Below are positions 33,401 through 44,773 of a stretch of 64,000 bases of DNA, piece by piece (position 1 is the first letter of the stretch; every line of letters begins with the position of its first letter). This stretch comes from Azolla caroliniana. Taxonomy: Eukaryota > Polypodiophyta. Under the pieces are notes generated by a model. The model did not search any database. It was given only the letters and a program-made list of their open reading frames with translations, and was not told the origin of the DNA. Location: assembly GCA_043228905.1 (NCBI GenBank), contig JBHGNT010000104.1:1-64000 (forward strand), given 5' to 3'. The position numbers were made by a program, and so were the translations under genes.

Positions 33401-36140
33401 ATAGAGTAAAATAATGAACAAAGCAGGGCAGAATGTCCACTCAGTATGCACCGTAAACCATTTATTAGACAGTGACCAAATCAGGACTTCATTGAGAAAT
33501 TCAAACCTATGTATATTACATTGAGAAATGTCAAGGTAAAACATAAATGATGAATGACTGTACACAATGGATGTTTTCGGATATAGGAAGATTTGGCATT
33601 TGGTGCCATGCACTGATTTGAACAATGAGAAAGAAAGGAAATCCAATTGAACAATGCAAAGCCATATCCCTTGAAAGATTCTAGACAAAGGTGCAAATCT
33701 ATTGAAAATCCTGCAGTATTTGGGAAGAATCAACATGCAGTGCCCTTTGTACACTAAAATGATGAGAAGACCAGGGACATTGATTGAGGAATGTAATGTT
33801 GCATACCTTGAAAAATGCTGAGAGAAGGCATAAAAAGATATGGACAGCATAAAACATAATAAAGAAGGCAATGTAAGAGAGGCCATAAAAGACACGAAGA
33901 TCCATGGGGGAGAAAAGGTGTAATAGACATAGGTATTGGAGGGATCAGCATGTGGAACAAGAAATTCTTTAAAACAGTGAGAAACAGAGACTGAGAAAAG
34001 CTGAGCTACATACACATAACATACAAATCTTTAATGTTGCATACCTTGAAAAATGCTGAGAGAAGGCATAAAAAGATATGGACAGCATAAAAGACACGAA
34101 GATGCATGAGGGGGGAAAGGTGTAATAGACATAGGTATTGGCGGGATCAGCATGTGGAACAAGAAATTCTTTTAAACAGTGAGAAACAGAGACTGAGAAA
34201 AGCTGAGCTACATACATACCATACAAATCTTTAAAGTTACAAAAGGTAACCAAATTCATGATAGACATATGAAGTTTGATTGAAACAATTGTGTGATTTG
34301 TTGAAGAATCATGGTTCTCAAGCTGAGGCAAAAGCATGAAAGAAAGACATATGAAGATAGGCATAAAATTTTGCAGCATTTGTGAGTGAATATGTAGTAC
34401 TATGGATAGAACGAAATGGTGTGAACAAAGGGATTTGAATTACAAATGCTACATTTATCTAGAGATATGAATGGGTAGCAAAGTTGTAAAAGTAATATGA
34501 AGTTTATCCATAGAGAAACTTGCAAGGTATGGAGGAAATTAGCAAGAGAAAAGGCAAACAAAATGTTAGAAGATCTGTGCAGCATTGTAGGTTTGGAAAC
34601 GTGTAAACAAAATATCAAGATCTATAGAGAATATTGCATGATTTAGGAGGAATCAACAAGAGAAAGTACATTAGGGTAACGGAACTGTTAAAAGACATAT
34701 GAAGAACCATATGAAACTTGCATGATTAAACTCATGCATCACAAGGATATAAAAAGCTTGCAGTGAAGAAACAGGCATTTGAAAATCCTTATAAATCTCT
34801 CAGCATTTAAATGCCATGAATCAGGTAAGACCATGAGAATGCATGGAATTTAATTCAGGAATGCTAATCAATATAGTGTGGAATTCTTCAAAGGTAAAAA
34901 CAGCAAGAAACAAAGTAAAATACATAGGAAGCTCCAGGGAAAACCCTTTCAGCGCTTGCAAAGAGTAACAGAGATTTAATGGTGAGAAAGTACGGCATTC
35001 AATTGAGAAATATTAGGCTATCTGCCATGTAATTCTTTAGAGTTATAAAAGACACGGAACAAACGTGGAAACACTAACAGGATTTGGTAAGAGAAAAGAG
35101 ATATAAAGCACGCAATCTTGCAGAATTTGTGAAGAGCTACCACTTAGAAGATATAATGGCATTAAAATATGAAGAACCATGGGAAATTATTTCAGACTTG
35201 TTAGAAGAATCAGCACATGGATGGTAACACGAAGGCTTGTAAGACATAGCAAGACCATACATGCCACACAGTACAAAGGAAACAGAAAAAGAAAAAAACA
35301 TACAAAAGAAAAAGAAAAAACGTATGGATACAGATGTAAATGAGAGAATTGAAAAGCTATGGAAGCAAATACGGGATATAAAAAGAAATGGAAACACTCA
35401 ATTTTGAAGAAATAGCAGTACATATGGATGCATGCAGAGATGATGAATATAAACAGCATAAAAGGACATATTAAAAAATTGAAAATTCCCCACAGAGAAA
35501 GGAAAACGAGAGGATTTGAAGACATAAACTGCATGTAAGAATGTAATGACAGGTTGAGAAAACGAGAAGATTCGAAGATCTAAGCAGAATATAAGTGTGT
35601 AAAACAAAGACAGAGAATGAGCAGATTCTATAGAATAAAGAGCATCCAAGGATGTGCGCAAAGATATAAAAAAGAGAAGAATTTGATAGAGTGAAACGGA
35701 AAAAAGAACAGAAACAAAACAAAAAAGGTTGGAAAAGAATTTGATAGAGTGAAAGGAAGAGAGAAAATCTGAGGCATAATTGAAGAAAAAAAGAAGTATT
35801 GACAGGATGTATTGTATACAGTGAAAACATACCAGCCAATAAGGAAGGCGAAAGCTGCGACGAAGGTGATGAGACCACAGTATTGACGAGCGCATGCCAT
35901 GCTTCCATAGCCAATGAGCATGGGGGGGATGAAGTGGATGACGGAAAGTGGACCGAAGGCAAGGTATGAGAGGTAACAGCCACTGAGTGCAGCATAGGAG
36001 TGGCGTAGGGATGGAGAGGGTATGAATCGCCACAGGAAACTACAGGGGATGCTCGCAATGAACGCTACGAGGAACTGGAAGACGGCAGGCGAGACGCCGA
36101 TGACAGAAGCCAGGTCTGCCATCGCCATCGCCATCGCCAT
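30422..36140 (-). CDS. MBOAT lysophospholipid acyltransferase (plant LPLAT1/LPCAT type), 8 exons, complete
   Basis: The enzyme re-acylates lysophospholipids with acyl-CoA in the ER (Lands cycle). My exons, in transcript order, are 36140-35833, 33304-33249, 32761-32541, 32133-31734, 31342-31257, 31017-30954, 30862-30744 and 30559-30422. All have GT-AG junctions and the phases fit. They total 1392 bases, 463 residues, the usual family length. Landmarks are ADLASVIGVSPAVFQFLVAF at the start, YYMSGDAWKDGGID, LMVLTLKVISAAMNYQDGLL, EYAGFCLCCGTHLAGPVYE, KWDRARNVDIIGVELAETSA, WNIHVSTWLR and the catalytic MBOAT His in IVSAVWHGLYAGY (residue 357, last codon of exon 5). Many hydrophobic segments are present. 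The C-terminus KAKNN fits a KxKxx ER-retrieval signal. The start is the first Met of the Met-Ala run; a longer frame upstream is only low-complexity Glu/Arg. Confidence 0.94.
31553..31616. repeat. 32-bp tandem repeat in intron 4
   Basis: Two copies of a unit around AGCTTCAC(AA/GA)(C/T)(T/G)GTAAGG(C/T)CAATTCATCCTC, with part of a third copy to the left. The neighbouring GGGAAAACTCTCCC at about 31443 resembles the end of the intron 3 foldback element. Confidence 0.6.
32207..32505. mobile_element. Foldback MITE in intron 3 of the acyltransferase gene
   Basis: The left end GGGGAAAACTCTGAAATATC and the right end GTATTTCAGAGGTTTTTC are inverted copies. Inner parts also match (AAGTTTTCTTTATTTTCCGA on the left against the complement of CAAAGAAAAACTTAAAG on the right). 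No coding capacity is seen. Confidence 0.6.
33794..34233. repeat. Tandem duplication in intron 1 of the acyltransferase gene
   Basis: Copy 1 (33794-34031, 238 bp) and copy 2 (34032 to about 34233) start TAATGTTGCATACCTTGAAA and end ACATACAAATCTT. Copy 2 lacks an internal piece of about 35 bp (CATAATAAAGAAGGCAATGT and on). The copies are otherwise very similar, so the duplication is fairly recent. Confidence 0.9.
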
Positions 36141-36611
36141 CGCTGCTGCTTCTTCCTCTTCCTCTTCCTCTTCTTCCTCCTCCTCCTCCTCTTGTCTTTG
36201 TCTTTGTCTCTGTCTTTGTGTCTTTGTCTCTGTCTTTGTCTGTCTGTGTTTTTTCCCTTGTCTGTGTTTTTTCCCTTCAATTGGGGCGGGGGGGGATGGC
36301 TGCCTGCCCACACCTTTTTCCTTTGCCCTTTTTCCTTTTCCCCTTTTTAATTAACTTAACTCCTTCCCTTCCCTTCGCTACACTTACATTTACTTACATA
36401 TGCATAAGTTATGTAAATACATAAATAAGAGAAAATTAAGTCATAAAAATCAAACAAAGTGTTTGTGTGGATTTCAATCCATCATGGATGGATCTCCTTC
36501 CTCCTCCTTAACAACATTCTCTCTCTACATACATACATACTTCTTTACCCATCCCATCTTCCCTCTCTCTCTCTCTCTATTACTCTATAGATATCTCTTA
36601 TATCACTAGAT
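36141..36611 (-). promoter_or_regulatory. 5' UTR and promoter side of the acyltransferase gene
   Basis: Directly upstream of the start codon lies a long purine tract on the gene strand (36150-36250; GAAGAG and CAAAGA units), probably in the 5' UTR. No convincing TATA box is seen, which is common for housekeeping plant genes. A CT microsatellite lies near 36563-36577. Confidence 0.4.
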
Positions 36612-36742
36612 GCCAATGTGGAATGTAGGGTTGAACCCATGACCACCTGGTCTGCATTGGGTAACCTTACCAACTGAGCCCCTGGTCTCCAACCTTATCG
36701 ATTGAGCTACATCCATTGGGCATCCTTACCATTTGAGCTCCA
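36612..36742 (-). other. tRNA-derived SINE-like element with three tandem A-box units
   Basis: On the minus strand GGGGCTCAGTTGGTAAGG (A box, 36664-36681) is followed by GGTCATGGGTTCAACCC (B box, 36628-36638 in complement), as in plant SINE heads. Upstream lie two more A-box-like units, GTAGCTCAATCGATAAGG (36693-36710) and GGAGCTCAAATGGTAAGG (36724-36741), about 30 bp apart. Confidence 0.55.
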
Positions 36743-37697
36743 TCCATCTAGGCATCTCTCTCTCTCTCTCTCTCTTTGTGGGGCTCTTTCTATCCCATCT
36801 CCTCTTCTTCTTTTGTTGAAAACACAATGGATAGATGGATGGTACCTCAATAAATGTGTATATGAGTAAAACTACTTTTACCACAACATGTAGATGGTAT
36901 CACCACAATTGAGTTATTAGGAGTGTCACTGAAGTGGTGCTACCTCCACTACACTGTTGTTGTTTTATCCTCTCTCTCTTCTTTATTCTGTCCCACCCAC
37001 CCCCTCTGTCTCTTTCTCACTCATTGTATGTAAAAACCATCATTGTAGCCCTCCATAGAAAGGAAGGGAGATAGGGTGCATTTCCAAGTGCCATCTAAAT
37101 ACTCACATGAAGAAACAATCCCCCCATATTTACTACATGTCTACCATCAAACATGAACGCATTGTGCATGTTCCAGCTATGTTGCAACCCCCCAATAAAT
37201 ACCTTCAAAACTAGAATATGGTTTCTAGATCATGTTTTGGTTCATGTTGCACATATTGGCTATAGACCCATTGTCTAGGCATCCAATAACAAGTACACAC
37301 AACTTGCCATACTTCCGATATGTGCACTACGGCATCATTTGTATTATCTTCCAAGTGAACAATACAAAAGAAACATATGTTTCATGTCAATCCTCTCCTT
37401 TTAAGGGCTCAACCTAACAGAAAGCCCCTAATTACCATTCTTTAAACAAACACTTTGGATCGAAACGCCAATTGAGAATGCCAACTACGTTGCAACATTT
37501 TTTTGCCACTCTGCATCAAACTTGTTGACATTCCACTCCTTTTGTGCTTTCGAGTAAAAACCATGAAACCTTTTTCTTTGTCGAACGAATGTGGAAATTG
37601 TACACATCAATCCATGTTAGAGCTCATCTTGGTGTCTGCCATTTGAACCATTGCTTCCATGCGAAATAGCTCACATGCATCACAATGTGAGATAGGA
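36743..37697. other. Intergenic sequence, nothing recognised
   Basis: CT microsatellite at 36756-36777, then AT-rich unique-looking sequence. No ORF with family features, RNA gene or repeat could be assigned. Confidence 0.5.
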
Positions 37698-38172
37698 TGT
37701 TGGGGCACAAGTAATAAGAGTGGTCGGCTATGCACACTTTACCCGAAACAAGTTCAGGAGTGCTAGAGATTATTTCTAATGTAAGCATAAAATAAGGAAA
37801 TAGATGTTAGGTAGTAACGAGAAAGAGAGAGAAAGAAGGGTGTCGATCCACCCGACTACACTTGAACGAAGGGATAGAAACAGGCCCAAACCTTGAACAA
37901 CAACCCATACCGATGCCTTGATTGCTACTTGCACACGCTTACCACAAGATCACAATCCCGACATTGTCGAATAATGTGTTCATGAGGATAGTCAGGCCTC
38001 ATATTTATAGCTAGACGTAAGGCCCCCATGCAAGTTCACACTTGGCCCTTAAGAGTTGTCTCAATCCCTAGGATTAAAAGTAATACTCTCGATTAACTCA
38101 CACTTTTATCCTTGTGTGTAGAATACTAAGGTATAAACTACCATGAGATAAATTATGGTCATGCCCATAACA
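37698..38172 (-). repeat. 3' LTR of a minus-strand chromovirus-type gypsy element (K)
   Basis: The bounds are TGTT and AACA; read on the minus strand it starts TGTTATGGGCATGACC. A purine tract (AAAGAGGGGGGGAGGGG in that orientation, 38173-38195) directly abuts it. Together with the integrase tail next door this marks the 3' end of an element pointing left. A TATTTATAG-like box lies near 38001. Confidence 0.7.
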
Positions 38173-38195
38173 TACCCCTCCCCCCCTCTTTAAAA

Positions 38196-38793
38196 CATTA
38201 CACCCTCGTAATCAAAATTTAGGGAAGCTAGTTTTAATGGTGCTTTCTTGTTCCCATGTTGCATATTTATAGACTTATCCATCCATTTAACGTTAAATTT
38301 TCGGATTATTTTAGATCACAAATGTTTTGTTTTAACATCGAGAATTTTCTCTGGTACATGTAGTTTAGAAGCTAAACCTTCAGAAGTAATCAGAGTTTCA
38401 GTTGTAACTATATTATTGCTAGAACCAAGAAGTTCTTTTAGACGACTTACATGAAAAACGTAATGAATTATGACACCATTGGGAAGACCAAGATGATAGG
38501 TTGATGGCGAATGCGTTTGAGGACCATGAAAGGTCCACAAAATAGTGGTGCTAACTTAGTGCCCATACCAGTAGGCAATGTCTTAGAGTCTTGAGTCACA
38601 CATAGTAATACCTTCTATCTAGGGTTGAATACACGAGGTTGCCTATTATGGTCAGTATAAAAATGCAGTCTATCTTGACTTGTTTTTATATTATCTCGTG
38701 CAATATGCAACATACCTTGAATATCCCTTATAAAGTTTTGGGTACTTCTCAACTCATCATGATGTATATTAACATCAATTGTGTCACAAACAC
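38196..38793 (-). pseudogene. Integrase C-terminus and chromodomain-like tail of gypsy element K
   Basis: The minus strand reads HHDELRSTQNFIRDIQGMLH, then DRLHFYTDHNRQPRVFNPR, LPTGMGTKLAPLFCGPF and IIHYVFHVSRLKELLGSSNN, ending with a chromodomain-like KVKWMDK-type segment. VFHVSxLK with GPF before it is typical of chromovirus integrases. Stops and one frameshift are present; everything upstream in the element is lost. The family differs from the A/B/G/H gypsies. Confidence 0.75.
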
Positions 38794-38947
38794 CCCAACC
38801 ACGAACTCGGACAGAGCACAGATGATGGGACTAAGAGCGTGGAACTTAAGAAGCTACGAACTTGGAGCTAGAGGTGATGAGGTTAGGAACTTAAGAAGCA
38901 CCACACGTCTTTGTCATTGCCCTTGCTTCTAGAGTTCCTAACCTCGT

Positions 38948-39077
38948 TGTTGAGAACGCGGCCGTCTAGTGCAAAACAAATCAACACTCTTCTAAACAGA
39001 ACATCATAAACAAATACAATCAAGGTAGATTGATGAGTCTAAGCAATATCAACCGAACGCGATAAGAAACTAGAATG

Positions 39078-39111
<34 letters not shown>

Positions 39112-39286
39112 GTTGGGCACAAGATGAATTGTATTTTTAGCAACTACAAAACTAGGTTACAAAGTCAATTTATATACTGACTAACTTAGGGCAACTGACC
39201 TTCTCACTATTTACATAAATAGCCTAAACCTAGTGTGTACAAAAGGGACAGGCGTGAATACGTCCATTAGAAACCTGTATTCGACA
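38948..39286 (-). repeat. 3' LTR of copia E
   Basis: 339 bp; on the plus strand it starts TGTTGAGAACGCGG and ends TATTCGACA. The first 70 bases match the 5' LTR remnant at 57495-57567. It contains a GA microsatellite (39080-39110). The purine-rich ACGAGGGAG next to it (minus strand, 39287-39295) is the likely polypurine tract. Confidence 0.85.
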
Positions 39287-39499
39287 CTCCCTCGTAATGG
39301 GCATATACATCTAGAATCTGTAGTATAGAAATAAGTGTACAATACAGATTAGTACAAAGTTTTCGAGCAAATCGAAATTTCATTCGAATTGGTGAACTTT
39401 GAGATTCAACAAAAGGCCAAATTGGCCGAGGTCAAAGAGACTAACCGAACTTCGAACTATTGAAGTCGATTGTTTGAAAAACATCCTGAGTGTTTGACT

Positions 39500-40990
39500 T
39501 AATTAGACTGATTCTTTGTTATGCCCATTTGGTGCCGAAGGGATTGAAAATCGATCCGCCGAATGACACTTCGTCATCCCATCTGTGACATTATCGGTTG
39601 TAGGTATCTTCTCAAGGCCGAATTTACCTGAAATGACGTAGTCTCGAAAAAAGTGATATCGAACATCGATATGCTTGGAGGCGTTGTGATGAACCAGATT
39701 TTTTGAGAGAGCAACAACACCCTGACTATTGCTGTAGAAAACTAGAGCTGAGTCAAATTCGACTTGTCGAAACGTGCATGCTAGCCATTCAAGCCATAAA
39801 GCTTCTTTCGCCGCGTCTTACACGGCTACGTATTCGGCCTCGGTTTTTGATGTAGCAGTGCACTCTTGGAGTTTCGATTTCCATGAGATCGCTCCATTGC
39901 CGAGTTTGAAGCAATATCCGGTTGTTGATTTTCGACAGTCCACACAGCCGGCAAAGTTCGAGTCGGTGTATCCGACTACGTATGAAGTGTCATTCGGACC
40001 GAATAGGATGCCATGGTCTTTTGTGCCCACCATATATCTGAACACATGCTTGCTTGCATTCCAGTGCAATCAGCCAGGATTGTGCATGAATATGCTACAA
40101 CTCCGACGGCGTGAGCAATGTCAGGCCGTGTCGCGACCATCGCATACATCAGGGAGCTGACTGTCGGTGCATACGGAACCAACTTCATAATTTCTCCCTC
40201 TGAACATGATGTCAAACAGTCTTGCTGAGACAGCTGAAGACTAATGGGGAGCGGGGTCGAAGTAGATTTTGCCGATTACATGTTGAAGCATTCGAGGACA
40301 CGTATGATATAGTCGGATTGGGACAGAAACAATTGTCTTCGATTTCAATTCCGACTAATCTTCATACCGAGAACATGTCTTGCCGGACCGAGGTCCTTCA
40401 TGGCAAACTTCAACCGTAGTAGTCAAACAAGTTCGGCAAGCTCTTCGGCTTGCCAACTAGAGATTAACATGTTGTCCACATAGATGATGAGGAAGATGGG
40501 TGACCCATCTCGTGTCATTTTCGTGAAGAGATAGTGGTCCTCATCGCTCTTCGAGAAGCCAACTGATTGGATGAAGTCGTGAAACTTCTTACACCACTGT
40601 CGCAGTGCTTGTTTAAGGCTGTATAGACTCTTCCTGAGCCGATAGACTAAATGTTCCTGGCCTGGTACCACGAAGCCTTTCGGCTGCTCCATATAAATTT
40701 CCTCCTCTAGGTCACCGTGGAGGAATGTTGTTTTGACATCTAGCTGGATTAGCTCCAAGTTCTCGGTTGCCACTAAGGGTTGTCATTTTCACCACTAGTG
40801 AGAAGATTTCGTCGAAATCGACGCCATATTCTTGTCGAAAACCCTTAGTCTTGAATTTTGGGGTGGCCGAATCAGACGTCTCTTTAACTCGATAGGCCCA
40901 CTTGCAAGGGAGAGAGCGTCGATTCTTCGGTAATTTGACCAAGTCCCAAGTTTTGTTTGCGTTCATTTCCGACTCCATGGCCAAATGCCA
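39500..40990 (-). pseudogene. Copia E reverse transcriptase and RNase H
   Basis: From right to left: METNKTWDLV-like RT start (NANKTWDLVKLPKNRRSLPC, 40960), YGVDFDEIFSLVVKMTTL (40800), LDVKTTFLHGDLEEEIYMEQ (40740), IIYVDNMLISS (about 40470; the copia YVDDM motif with Asp to Asn), HWNASKHVFRYMVGTKDHGI and GYTDSNFAGCVDCRKSTTGY (RNase H, 40060-39900), EAEYVAV, and a C-terminal part to about 39505. Several stops and frame changes are present. Confidence 0.9.
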
Positions 40991-40999
40991 GTTGGTCGA

Positions 41000-41934
41000 A
41001 TCGGCTAAAGCCGATGCTTCTTCGTATGACGTCAGTTCTCCGGCGTCCGTAAAGAAGATACTAGGAGAGTATCTCTCTGGGGGTTGTGACAGTCACTCGG
41101 ATCTTCAAGGTATGACTGAACTGGTCGCTTCGAGTATCGATGTCGGATGGTCCAGAGCCGAGTTGTTCGGCTGTTCCGAGTCAGACGCTGTCAAGTCGAT
41201 ACTAGAGGTTTCAACTACCCGTGAAGCCGACCTTGTGTTGTGTGTTGGGCCGTCGTGAAGGGTTGTCACAATTGAGAAAATTAACCTTCGTACTTCGATC
41301 GGCTTTTCGGCCAATTAATGCATGGTTGACTCATTGAACTTCGGATGATCTGTCTGTGCTCTAGGTCCCAGAGTCGGTATCCTATTTCGCCATCTGATCC
41401 ATAACCGAGGAAAATACATTTCTTGGACCTTGGTGCAAGTTTGCGGCAATCATCTTCCGAAAGCATTTCAATTCTCCGTCGGATTGATTTTCGACCATAG
41501 CGAGCCAATCGGAAAAAATCGAGAACACTCAATATTTAGTTTTAATTGGGTACGCCCACACCTTCCGAGTCGAGTCGTCAATAAAGTTGCTGAAATACAA
41601 GGCACCACCGAGAGACTGATGTGGCATAGGACCACAGACGTCCGAGTGGACCAAATCGAGGGGACTCAATTCTCTCGGTGCTGATGTCGGATGTGATGCG
41701 GCTATCTATTTGCCGTACTGGCAATGCTTGCAGAGCTAATGATCAGAGAAGGAGAGTTTAGGGATGTATCCGGCTCTAGATAAATGCGTGATGCCGGCCT
41801 TGCTAAGGTGTCTGAGTCGTCCGTGCCATAGTGATGACATGGGAATGTCGATCAAGAATAAGTCACCCTCTGTGAGTGTGACGTACAACGGGTACAATGA
41901 GTGTAATTTCGGTCCTCGAGCAAGCAGGAGATTC
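41000..41934 (-). pseudogene. Copia E integrase and pre-integrase domain
   Basis: The minus strand shows NLLLARGPKLHSLYPL, then LWHGRLRHLSKAGITHLSRA (HHCC region, about 41820), a core with many stops, and CIFLGYGSDGEIGYRLWDLE (about 41400). It ends to the right exactly where element D inserted (duplication CCACT) and continues at 45419. Confidence 0.85.
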
Positions 41935-41939
41935 CCACT

Positions 41940-42579
41940 TGATGAGGTAGAGATGATAGAAAGGAGAGATAAGGAAGATAAACAAACCCAAAACCACAAA
42001 AATCTATTGCTAATGAATAATTATGATGGAAGGAAGAGAGAAAGAAGATGCATAAATCCAAGTCTACAAGGATAAATTAATAACAACTCAACCAACACTA
42101 CATGAATAGGCAAGAAAACATCACAAGAAAGAGACTCTCCCACCACCTTACTCTTCTTCCTTTATATAAAGTTCTCTTCCACTGGATAAGCTTCCCTTGC
42201 TTTCTTTTTTATGCTTTTTTTAGAGTTTTCATCGAGTCCTATTCTTATCTATGACACAACAATCTTCAAATTTTCATATCTCCCTCATCCAGGCTCAAAA
42301 TTTAGAGATTTAAAAAGTTATGGATAGCTCTCTTCACAAGCTTTCTAATCCATATTTGCACATTATATTTGTCTTCCAAAAGAATGAGTTATGCTCGTTC
42401 GTTGTAGATTGTGTTTTGGTGGCTTGCTTTTTTCTTCTTTTACTTTTCTCCATCTTTCTTGCTTTTAGTTTGACTTATCCTTGAGACCTTGGTTCGTGAT
42501 CTTGCCCTCCGGATGTGAACGCACGATACCTTATATTCTTTTAGACTTCAATACCTTGAATTCTAAAAACACTTTCACA
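41940..42579 (-). repeat. 3' LTR of element D (left)
   Basis: On the plus strand it starts TGATGAGGTAGAGATG and ends AACACTTTCACA. It matches 44774-45413 across its whole length with scattered substitutions. Confidence 0.93.
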
Positions 42580-42602
42580 TTTAGCCCTCCCCCTTGCTTC
42601 TT
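42580..42602 (-). promoter_or_regulatory. Polypurine tract of element D
   Basis: On the minus strand AAGCAAGGGGGAGGGCTAAA directly precedes the LTR start TGTGAAAGTG. Confidence 0.75.
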
Positions 42603-43853
42603 GGTGAACCATTTATGGTGAACCCTAAGCTACTAATAAAACCAAATATTCTCCTTCGCCTTATTCATGGCTATAGACAAAGAAGGAGAGAATAAATAAA
42701 AAGAAACAAATTATGTGAGTAAAAACCCTGCTAGTCGGTAGGAAAAACCTCACAGTCCTAGACACATACGCACACACACACACACACATTGACAATAGCC
42801 ACCACCATCTTTCTCCTTGTCAACACAAAGAAAGAGGTTACAACAATTATTATATCTTCCTCAACTCTCCAAATACTAGGTGGACCATGTGATACATAAC
42901 TCTTGAGAGAAGTAAGCATGTCAACATATGAATAAACCTTTTGAGCGAGCGAACCTTTTGCACAAAAACCTTCAAAGCTTTGAGACTTGTCAGAGTTGTC
43001 ACCTTTTGAATTACTTTGATCTTTGATTCCGCGTGAATTCCTTCTTCGCAAATGACATTCTCCACACTACCTTGTTTTGTATGTTTGACCATTTCATCTA
43101 TAATCTCACCTCGAAAAGGACGCAAAAATAGATCTCGTTTGGTTGAATCATTCAAGGGTTGAAAGTTGATGTCTTTCTCCTTTGGAACCACAACAATAGG
43201 TGAGACAAACTTCAAATCCTCCAACTTGATGTGGTGTTGGGGGCCTTCTACTCATCTATAATCTCATCTCGAAAAGGAAGCAAAAATAGATCTCGTTTGC
43301 TTGAATCATTCAAGGGTTGAAAGTTGATGTCTTTCTCCTTTGGAACCACAACAATAGGTGAGACAAACTTCAAATCCTCCAACTTGATGTGGTGTTGGAT
43401 GCCTTCTACTCTTATTTGTGAATATTCATTTATGAATATCTTTGGAAACTTAAAAAGAAGAGAAATAAACCTAAGATCCTCTTCTCCTTGGACATCTTTT
43501 GAAATCATCTTCTTTTTCCCCTTTAGGGTGATAATACTTTTCTCTTCAATGAATTCTTCTTCCTCCTTAGACATCATGTGGAATGATTTGTTTTCCCTAT
43601 CCCACGAAGATTCATCAATTGTTATGCTTTCCTCTTCTTGCTTGCCATTGTCGATAGATGATTCCTTCTCCTTTATACATTTGATTAGTTGTGGTGGATC
43701 CTTTGATGGTGATAAGTTCATGATACTCCAATCATGCATTACAAGTAATTCTCTTGGCTCTTGATCAAATTGTTGTTGAAGAGTTAATGCCCACATAACT
43801 TTGTTGCTACTCAATGCAAATCCAAAACACAAATCTTGCATGAACACCTTCAT
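42603..43853 (-). pseudogene. Element D interior, acidic/Lys-rich coding remnant
   Basis: The minus-strand frame from 43853 (MKVFMQDLCFGFALSSNKVM) is rich in Glu, Lys and Ser. It contains RVEGIQHHIKLEDLKFVSPI and VVPKEKDINFQPLNDSSKRD. IQHHI resembles the link before RT in gypsy pol, but no RT follows. A 158-bp tandem duplication (43094-43251 and 43252-43409) and a CA microsatellite (about 42770-42787) are inside. Confidence 0.55.
43094..43409. repeat. 158-bp tandem duplication inside element D
   Basis: Both copies start TCATCTATAATCTCA and run to GGCCTTCTACTC or GATGCCTTCTACTC; they differ at only a few bases, so the duplication is recent relative to the element. Confidence 0.9.
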
Positions 43854-44276
43854 ACACTACAACTTGGCACTTACCAATGCTTCCTTACACGCATTGATCT
43901 CCAAAAACCAATTTCCAACTATCACTTCCAAGTTACCTTCTTCATCTTGCAACTCCCTTGTGGGTACTTCACCATCAACAACTTTTTCTGTCATATCTTC
44001 CATTTCATCTTGCACATATTCATCATTAACCACCATATTGCTTGTTGTATCAATAATGTCCTCAACATGATGTACATTGGCATCACCATCCATAGCATCG
44101 CTTCTCATAACAATCTCCTTGGATTCATCTTTCACATCATCATTCTTTATATCATGGTTGTCCTCGTGAACTATATGGGGGAACTCCACATTCATCACCT
44201 CTTCTTCTTTGTCTCTGGAATCACCTTCATAGACATCATTATAACTCCAAAAATTAGAATAATGATATGAGGGAAC

Positions 44277-44773
44277 CTATTGAATCGGACATTGCAAGTA
44301 TGCTGGTTGTTGGCTCATGATCGATCCACAATTATTATAGCTTGGATTTATGGTATATGATGTCGATGCTCCATATGCTTCACCGAATAACAACTTCTTC
44401 AATTGTTGATCATAACTTTGACATACTCGAAGCAAATAATGGAAAGACCTTGGGTACTTCATATGCACTTCATATTGAAAATATGGATCTAGCCCTACTT
44501 TGAATCTTTGCATCTTGAAGTATACATCTTCAACGCCTCCAACAAGTTCAATCCAAGTGGACCATATATCCAAAAACGTCTTCTCATACTCGAGGTAGCA
44601 CATTGATGAAACCATACGCAATTGGAAAAGTTCTCTTCGTAGATCTGTCGCATCGCGAACTCCATATCTTGCCATCAGTTTGATGATGAATTGGTAGATC
44701 CAACCATCAATGAGTGGACAACCGTTCCTCCTGTTATACGAAAAGGATCGTCCCTCCTTGGAGCGCCAAAAAA
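44277..44773 (-). pseudogene. gag: Gag-like ORF of element D
   Basis: The minus-strand frame follows the 5' LTR and reads GCPLIDGWIYQFIIKLMARY, LRRELFQLRMVSSMCYLEYE and FKVGLDPYFQYEVHMKYPRS. This is the general pattern of a plant retrotransposon gag domain (helix with WxxF, Leu-rich middle, GL(D/x)P). No CCHC knuckle is seen. The reading begins directly after the LTR at GCGCTCCAAGG, so the start codon is unclear. Confidence 0.6.

Noticed and set aside
33344-34379. Several long hydrophobic minus-strand frames of 70-220 residues
   Set aside because: They lie in intron 1 of the acyltransferase gene, are AT-rich, and are partly the two copies of a tandem duplication. Splice phases exclude them from the protein.
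35398-36311. Long minus-strand frames reaching 227 residues that include upstream Glu/Arg/Gln runs
   Set aside because: The part right of 36140 is a low-complexity purine tract in the probable 5' UTR, and the parts left of 35833 run into intron 1 after a GT donor. Only 36140-35833 is exon.
41736-42061. MWFWVCLSSLSLLSIIS-type hydrophobic peptide at 41999 and again at 44834 (minus)
   Set aside because: It is encoded by the repeated LTR of element D; the same peptide occurs in both LTRs and is not part of a protein domain.
42770-42787. CRISPR-like or satellite repeat
   Set aside because: Simple CA microsatellite. No regularly spaced direct repeats with unique spacers exist anywhere in the window, and the sequence is plant nuclear.
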